Positions 5,720 through 9,117 of a DNA stretch of 9,117 nucleotides are shown in pieces. Source of the stretch: Sphingomonadaceae bacterium (GTDB lineage Bacteria > Pseudomonadota > Alphaproteobacteria > Sphingomonadales > Sphingomonadaceae); NCBI GenBank assembly GCA_019245455.1, contig JAFARM010000126.1:1-9117 (forward strand). The letters are read 5' to 3'. The translations under genes were made by a program, and so were the position numbers. The notes below the pieces were generated by a model. That model was not told where the DNA came from and did no database searches. It worked only from the letters and a program-made list of their open reading frames with translations. Numbering within the stretch: position 1 is the first letter of the stretch; each line of letters begins with the position of its first letter.

Positions 5720-6475
5720 TCACCGGGCGAGGACGTCGGCCATGGTGTAGCGCCCCGCCGGCCGGCCCGCGAGCCAGGCGGCGGCACGCACGACGCCGGC
5801 GGCGAACACCTCGCGCGTCTCGGCGCGGTGGTGGAGCTCGATGCGTTCGCCGTCGCCGGCCAGCAGGACCATGTGGTCGCCCGCCGCCGAGCCACCACGA
5901 AGCGCTGCGAAGCCGATCGCGCCCGCGCCCTCGCGCGGGCCGCCGCGGCGGTCGAGCGTCACGCCGCGGGCGCGCGCCGCCGCCTCGCCGAGCAGCAGCG
6001 CGGTGCCCGACGGCGCGTCGCGCTTGTCGCGGTGGTGGAGGTCGAGCACCTCGATGTCCCAGTCGGGGAGCGCCGCGGCGGCATCGGCGACAAGGCGGGC
6101 GAGGACGGCAATGCCCAGGCTGGTGTTCGCCGTCTGCAGCACGGCGATGTCGCGCGCGGCGCGGTCGAGCGCGGCGTGATGGCGCGGCTCGAGCCCCGTC
6201 GTGCCGACCAGGATCGCCGCGTGGCCGTCACACGCCGCGTCGAGGTTGGCGTCGAGTGCTGCGGGCGTGGTGAAGTCGATCAGCACGTCGCTCGCCACCG
6301 CCAGCGCCGACGGGTTGGTGCACACCGTCAGCCCGTGGCCGAGCGGCGTGCCGACGCCGGCGTGCCCGGCGCGCTCGACGGCACCCACCAGCTTCAGCGC
6401 CGGCGCGGCGGCGATCGCGGCGATCACCGCCTGGCCCATCCGGCCGCCTGCGCCGAGCACGCCAACCCGCGTCAT
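5720..6475 (-). CDS. dapB: 4-hydroxy-tetrahydrodipicolinate reductase
   Basis: This 251-residue cytoplasmic enzyme reduces hydroxy-tetrahydrodipicolinate with NAD(P)H in the diaminopimelate route to lysine and peptidoglycan. The dinucleotide site is VGVLGAGGRMGQAV (4-17), followed by LIDFTTPAA (65-73) and VGTTG (90-94). TANTSLGI (115-122) is the conserved A-N-x-S-x-G block. The catalytic stretch is LHHRDKRDAPSGTAL (146-160), with H147/H148 and K151 at the known proton-transfer positions. The ending GRYTMADVL is typical. ATG at 6475 is preceded by GGGAG (6483-6487) at 7 bases and starts right at the Rossmann strand, so it is preferred over an upstream ATG at 6520. The glycosyltransferase follows downstream, and the sirtuin gene is divergent across a 116-base gap. 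Confidence 0.96.
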   Translation of the reverse strand: MTRVGVLGAGGRMGQAVIAAIAAAPALKLVGAVERAGHAGVGTPLGHGLTVCTNPSALAVASDVLIDFTTPAALDANLDAACDGHAAILVGTTGLEPRHHAALDRAARDIAVLQTANTSLGIAVLARLVADAAAALPDWDIEVLDLHHRDKRDAPSGTALLLGEAAARARGVTLDRRGGPREGAGAIGFAALRGGSAAGDHMVLLAGDGERIELHHRAETREVFAAGVVRAAAWLAGRPAGRYTMADVLAR

Positions 6476-6591
6476 TTTGCCGCTCCCTTGCTGCCGGCTG
6501 CCCGGCGTCGCCGCCAGCATAGTCCGCTATCATCGATGCATAAAGCACCGGGGGGTGGGACTGTGGACGGACGGACAGGGATCGGCGGACG
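6476..6591. promoter_or_regulatory. Divergent dapB / sirtuin promoter region
   Basis: This 116-base gap must carry the start signals of both divergent genes. It contains a patch that is AT-rich for this genome (about 6527-6545) with the 8-bp palindrome CATCGATG (6531-6538) and the -10-like words TATCAT (6528-6533) and CATAAA (6539-6544). No convincing -35 box could be matched at the right spacing on either strand, so exact promoters are not assigned. Confidence 0.35.
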
Positions 6592-7299
6592 GTGACGGCG
6601 ATCGTCGTCCTGACCGGAGCCGGTGTCTCGGCCGAATCGGGGCTGCCGACCTTCCGCGGTCCCGACGGCCGGTGGGAGGGCCACCGCGTCGAGGACGTGG
6701 CGACGCCCGAGGCCTATGCCCGCGACCCCGTGCTGGTGCAGCGCTTCTACGACGCGCGGCGGGCGGCGCTAGCGCGCGTCGGGCCCAATCCGGCGCACGC
6801 GGCGCTGGCGCGGCTCGACCGCGACTGGCCGGGCGCGTTCCTGCTGGTGACGCAGAACGTCGACGACCTCCACGACCGCGCCGCCGCCGAGGCCGGAGTG
6901 GCGGAGCCGCGGCTGGTCCATATGCACGGCGAGCTGACCTCGGCGTTGTGCGGCCGCTGCGGCGCGCGGCAGCGGTGGACGGGCGACCTGTCGGGCGCGC
7001 CGGACTGCCCCTGCGGCGGACGCTTGCGGCCCGACATCGTCTGGTTCGGCGAGATGCCCTACGCGATGGACCGGATCGACGCGGCGCTCAGCGCGTGCGA
7101 CCTGTTCGTGTCGATCGGCACATCAGGGGCGGTCTATCCCGCCGCCGGCTTCGTCGCCCAGGCGCGCGCGGCAGGCGCGGCGACGCTCGAGCTCAACCTC
7201 GAGCCGTCGGCGGGGTCGTACCTGTTCGCCGAGACGCGCCACGGCCCGGCAAGCCGTCTGGTGCCGGCGTGGGTCGACGATATGCTGGCGCGGGCATGA
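6592..7299 (+). CDS. cobB: CobB-like NAD-dependent sirtuin (class III deacylase)
   Basis: This 235-residue sirtuin removes acyl groups from lysine, using NAD+ and releasing nicotinamide and O-acyl-ADP-ribose. The NAD site is LTGAGVSAESGLPTFRG (7-23), with TQNVDDLH (87-94) further on. The catalytic histidine is H112 in HMHGE. Zinc is held by C120-x-x-C123 and C139-x-C141, the same close C-x-C spacing I recall in E. coli CobB. Y53 and R56 in FYDARR correspond to the Tyr/Arg pair of class III sirtuins that binds succinyl or malonyl lysine, so desuccinylation as well as deacetylation is expected. GTSGAVYPAAGF (176-187) and LNLEPS (201-206) complete the Rossmann fold. GTG at 6592 is used, with a modest AGGGA at 6577-6581 upstream; it starts directly at the first strand. 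The stop overlaps the next start (ATGA), coupling it to the flavoprotein gene. Confidence 0.95.
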   Translation: MTAIVVLTGAGVSAESGLPTFRGPDGRWEGHRVEDVATPEAYARDPVLVQRFYDARRAALARVGPNPAHAALARLDRDWPGAFLLVTQNVDDLHDRAAAEAGVAEPRLVHMHGELTSALCGRCGARQRWTGDLSGAPDCPCGGRLRPDIVWFGEMPYAMDRIDAALSACDLFVSIGTSGAVYPAAGFVAQARAAGAATLELNLEPSAGSYLFAETRHGPASRLVPAWVDDMLARA

Positions 7300-7907
7300 C
7301 GCGCATTGCGACACTGGAGGCGCTGGAAGCGCTCTATACCGCGACGCCGAGCGCGGCGGCGACGCTCAAGGAGGTCGCGGCCCTGACGCCCGGCTACCGG
7401 GCGCTGATCGCCGCCTCGCCGTTCTGCATCCTGGCGACGAGCGGGCCGGGCGGGCTCGACGCGTCCCCGCGCGGCGACGCGCCGGGGTTCGTCCGCGTCC
7501 TCGACGACCGGACGCTGGCGCTGCCCGACCGGCGCGGCAACAACCGGATCGATTCGCTCAGGAACATCGTCGCCGACTCGCGCGTCGCCCTGCTGTTCCT
7601 CATTCCGGGCTCGGGCACGACGTTCCGGGTGACGGGCACGGCGGCGATCTCGGTCGATCCCGACCTGCTCGCCAGCTTCGCCGCCGCCGGGCGGCCGCCC
7701 CGATCGGTGCTGATCGTCACCGTGACCAGCGCCTATTTCCAGTGCCCGCGCTGCATCGTCCAGAGCGGCCTGTGGGGACCGCCGGCGATCGACCCGCGGA
7801 CGCTGCCGACGGGCGGCGCGCTGCTCGCCGAGGCCAGTGCCGGGCGGGTCAACGGGGCCGCCTACGACGCCGCCAATCCTGAGGCGGCGGCGGGGACGCC
7901 GTGGTGA
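7296..7907 (+). CDS. PPOX-class FMN-dependent flavoprotein (pyridoxamine 5'-phosphate oxidase-like fold)
   Basis: This 203-residue protein has the split-barrel FMN-binding fold of the pyridoxamine-phosphate-oxidase superfamily and resembles the MSMEG_1061 / DR_2398 subgroup (probable FMN-dependent enzymes of about 200 residues). Recognisable parts are SPFCILATSGPGGLDASPRGDAPG (41-64; quoted parts: SPFCILATS, then DASPRGD), LALPDRRGNNRIDSLRNI (74-91), VALLFLIPGSGTTFRVTG (97-114) and the C-terminal AYFQCPRCIVQSGLW (146-160). The true substrate of this subgroup is not known to me; members of the wider fold reduce or bind flavin, F420, haem or small oxidised molecules. ATG at 7296 overlaps the sirtuin stop by 4 bases, so the two genes are translationally coupled. 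There is no signal peptide. The gene appears intact and is followed by a 176-base gap before a convergent gene. Confidence 0.88.
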   Translation: MTRIATLEALEALYTATPSAAATLKEVAALTPGYRALIAASPFCILATSGPGGLDASPRGDAPGFVRVLDDRTLALPDRRGNNRIDSLRNIVADSRVALLFLIPGSGTTFRVTGTAAISVDPDLLASFAAAGRPPRSVLIVTVTSAYFQCPRCIVQSGLWGPPAIDPRTLPTGGALLAEASAGRVNGAAYDAANPEAAAGTPW

Positions 7908-7917
7908 TCCGCGGGGC

Positions 7918-7935
7918 GAAGTTCACGAAGTTCAC
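7918..7935 (+). repeat. Tandem duplication of GAAGTTCAC
   Basis: Two exact adjacent copies of a 9-bp word lie just behind the flavoprotein stop (7918-7926 and 7927-7935), followed by ACGCGCG. I recall similar GAAGTTCAC strings in intergenic DNA of sphingomonads, but cannot verify this. The rest of the gap (7936-8083) shows only a weak 5-bp stem (7999-8003 with 8008-8012) without a T-tract, and no gene. Confidence 0.8.
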
Positions 7936-8083
7936 ACGCGCGACGATGTTTCGTGACAGCGACTCGCTGGCTGGCTTTGCCTGGGAAAGAACCGCGCCGC
8001 CCGGTGGCGGGCTCCGCAGTGTAGCGTGGCGGTGGGGGTGTAGGACAGCGCTTCCGCAGCCGTCACAGGGGCACGCCGCCGTC

Positions 8084-8440
8084 CTATCCCGCCAGCCGCG
8101 CCTGCACCTCGGCCAGCGTCTCGACGACGTGCTGGTACAGGCTGCCGACGACGATCTCCGTTCCCGGCGCGTTGATCGGCGGCGCGGCGCGGAAGCTCGC
8201 GACCGCCGCGCGGTTGAGGTAGACCGACGCGCCCGCGCGTGTGGTGAAGGCGACCAGCCGCACCCCCGCCGCCGCCAGCCGGGCGAGCAGGGCGTCGATC
8301 GGCTCGCGCGTCAGCAGATAGCCGCCCGAATAGTCGACGTGCGCCGCTCCGCCCTCGCTCGGCAGCGGCGGGCGCAGGCGGAAGATGCCGTCGGCAGCCA
8401 CGTGCAGCGCCGATCCGTCGAGCCCCGTCAGTTCGATCAT
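8084..8440 (-). CDS. Small protein with two FlbD-like units (hypothetical)
   Basis: This 118-residue protein has no signal peptide or membrane segment. Its first half opens MIELTGLDGSALHVAADGIF and continues to VDYSGGYLLTREPIDALLARL (about 1-69), which follows the pattern of FlbD/COG1582 proteins: an I-x-L-T-x-x-x-G start, then a strand, then G-x-x-x-x-x-x-E and a helix. The second half (about 75-118) repeats the same pattern, with LVAFTTRAGASVYLNRAAV opening it and VVGSLYQHVVETLAEVQARL closing it. So it reads as an internal duplication of a FlbD-like unit that is normally about 60-80 residues long. FlbD-like proteins are linked to flagellar loci, but no flagellar gene is in view and the function here is open. 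ATG at 8440 is preceded by AAGGGG (8449-8454) at 8 bases. It is divergent from hppA. That it is a real gene is likely; the relation to FlbD is by eye only. Confidence 0.72.
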   Translation of the reverse strand: MIELTGLDGSALHVAADGIFRLRPPLPSEGGAAHVDYSGGYLLTREPIDALLARLAAAGVRLVAFTTRAGASVYLNRAAVASFRAAPPINAPGTEIVVGSLYQHVVETLAEVQARLAG

Positions 8441-8574
8441 GCGCGCATCCCCTTGTCTCCCCGCGGGATAGCCGCCCCCGCGCCGCTTGCCATCCCCCCG
8501 CGCTTTTGCCACAAGCCGCCGCATCTTGAGCCATTCGCGCACGGCGAAGACCGGCGCGTGCCCTGGGGGACTTG
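8441..8574. promoter_or_regulatory. Divergent region between the FlbD-like gene and hppA
   Basis: The 134-base gap must hold promoters for both directions by geometry. I could not match a clear -35/-10 pair on either strand. The only firm signals are the two ribosome binding sites: AAGGGG (8449-8454, reverse) and GGGGGA (8565-8570, forward, 4 bases before ATG 8575). Confidence 0.3.
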
Positions 8575-9117
8575 ATGACCTTCGTTCTCGTTGCGATTGC
8601 CTGCGGCCTGGCCGCCGTCGTCTACGGCATCGTCACCTCGCGCAGCGTCCTCGGCGCGTCGGCCGGCAGCACGCGGATGCAGGAGATCGCCGCGGCGATC
8701 CAGGAGGGGGCCGGGGCCTACCTCGGCCGCCAGTACCGCGCCATCGCCGTCGTCGGCGTCATCGTCCTGGTGCTGGTGGCAGCGTTCCTGGGCATCGTGC
8801 CGGCGGCAGGCTTCCTGATCGGCGCGGTGCTGTCGGGGGTCACCGGCTTCATCGGCATGAACATCTCGGTCCGCGCCAACGTGCGGACGGCCGAAGCCGC
8901 GCGGAACTCGCTGCAGGCGGGGCTGACGATGGCCTTCCGTTCAGGCGCGGTGACGGGGATGCTGGTCGCCGGCCTCGCCCTGCTGGCCATCGCGGGATAC
9001 TTCTACGCGCTGGTCGCCGGCGGCATGGAGGCGACGTCGCGGCCCGTGATCAACGCGCTGGTCGCGCTCAGCTTCGGCGCATCGCTGATCTCGATCTTCG
9101 CGCGTCTCGGCGGCGGC
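8575..9117 (+). CDS. hppA: Membrane-bound proton-translocating pyrophosphatase, N-terminal part (cut by window end)
   Basis: The 181 residues in view match the start of the H+/Na+-pumping inorganic pyrophosphatases, inner-membrane proteins of about 700 residues that couple PPi hydrolysis to ion export. Visible family marks are the cytoplasmic stretch [20 protein letters not shown] (32-51) with [10 protein letters not shown] behind it, then [20 protein letters not shown] (91-110) and the last residues FARLGGG (175-181), which lead into the usual GGGIFTKAADVG catalytic stretch. Membrane segments lie at about 2-22, 55-75, 78-97, 125-148 and 158-176. ATG at 8575 follows GGGGGA at 4 bases. The residues that separate K+-dependent from K+-independent and Na+ from H+ pumps lie beyond the window, so the subtype is not known. 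The frame is open to the last base. Confidence 0.95.
   Translation, partial: MTFVLVAIACGLAAVVYGIVTSRSVLGASAGSTRMQEIAAAIQEGAGAYLGRQYRAIAVVGVIVLVLVAAFLGIVPAAGFLIGAVLSGVTGFIGMNISVRANVRTAEAARNSLQAGLTMAFRSGAVTGMLVAGLALLAIAGYFYALVAGGMEATSRPVINALVALSFGASLISIFARLGGG

Noticed and set aside
5219..6595. A 458-codon open frame on the forward strand
   Set aside because: It lies antisense to the glycosyltransferase start and the whole of dapB, is dominated by Arg, Gly, Ala and His, and has no recognisable domain. High GC keeps such shadow frames open.
7999..8012. Intrinsic terminator behind the flavoprotein gene
   Set aside because: The stem is only 5 bp (GCCCG/CGGGC, 4-base loop) and no T-tract follows on either strand.
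8041..8086. TAGGAC / GTCCTA inverted repeat in the gap before the FlbD-like gene
   Set aside because: Only 6 bp with a loop of more than 30 bases, overlapping a stop codon; expected by chance.

Overview
The window is very GC-rich, densely packed chromosomal DNA. It uses GTG and TTG starts as well as ATG, and it carries a UPF0262 gene, a CorA protein, an H+-pyrophosphatase, and intergenic repeats with the CTTCGACAAGCTCAGCATGAG core that I recall as very common in sphingomonad genomes. The best guess is an alphaproteobacterium, probably of the order Sphingomonadales. That placement rests on composition, gene content and recall, not on a database search. Most genes are housekeeping or widely distributed.

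Layout. At 111-1079 (+) is a CorA-type divalent-cation transporter. Directly behind it, at 1118-1743 (+), lies a compact HigB/HigA-like toxin-antitoxin pair with an apparent promoter and a perfect palindromic operator between corA and the toxin. At 1748-2092 (-) is a small unrecognised membrane-anchored protein. It is back-to-back with a three-gene forward unit at 2111-4253: a secreted NylB/class-C-type serine hydrolase, a UPF0262 protein and dCTP deaminase (dcd), with a stop/start overlap or very short spacing at the joints. At 4281-4574 is a compound repeat between convergent genes: five 15-bp tandem units, a perfect 28-bp inverted repeat, then five 31-bp tandem units. The last repeat copy forms the C-terminus and stop codon of the next gene. 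At 4556-6475 (-) are dapB (lysine/peptidoglycan precursor synthesis) and, downstream of it, a GT4-type glycosyltransferase. Divergent from dapB, at 6592-7907 (+), are a CobB-like sirtuin and a translationally coupled PPOX-type FMN flavoprotein. At 8084-8440 (-) is a small protein that reads as two tandem FlbD-like units. From 8575 (+) to the window edge runs the N-terminal third or so of a membrane pyrophosphatase (hppA).

How the genes relate. Three same-strand groups look like operons: serine hydrolase-UPF0262-dcd, dapB-glycosyltransferase and cobB-PPOX. The toxin-antitoxin pair is a self-contained autoregulated module. I see no complete mobile element, CRISPR array, tRNA or rRNA. The least ordinary items are the compound repeat and its intrusion into a coding region, the toxin-antitoxin operator with a probably leaderless start, the duplicated FlbD-like protein and the four-cysteine membrane-anchored protein.
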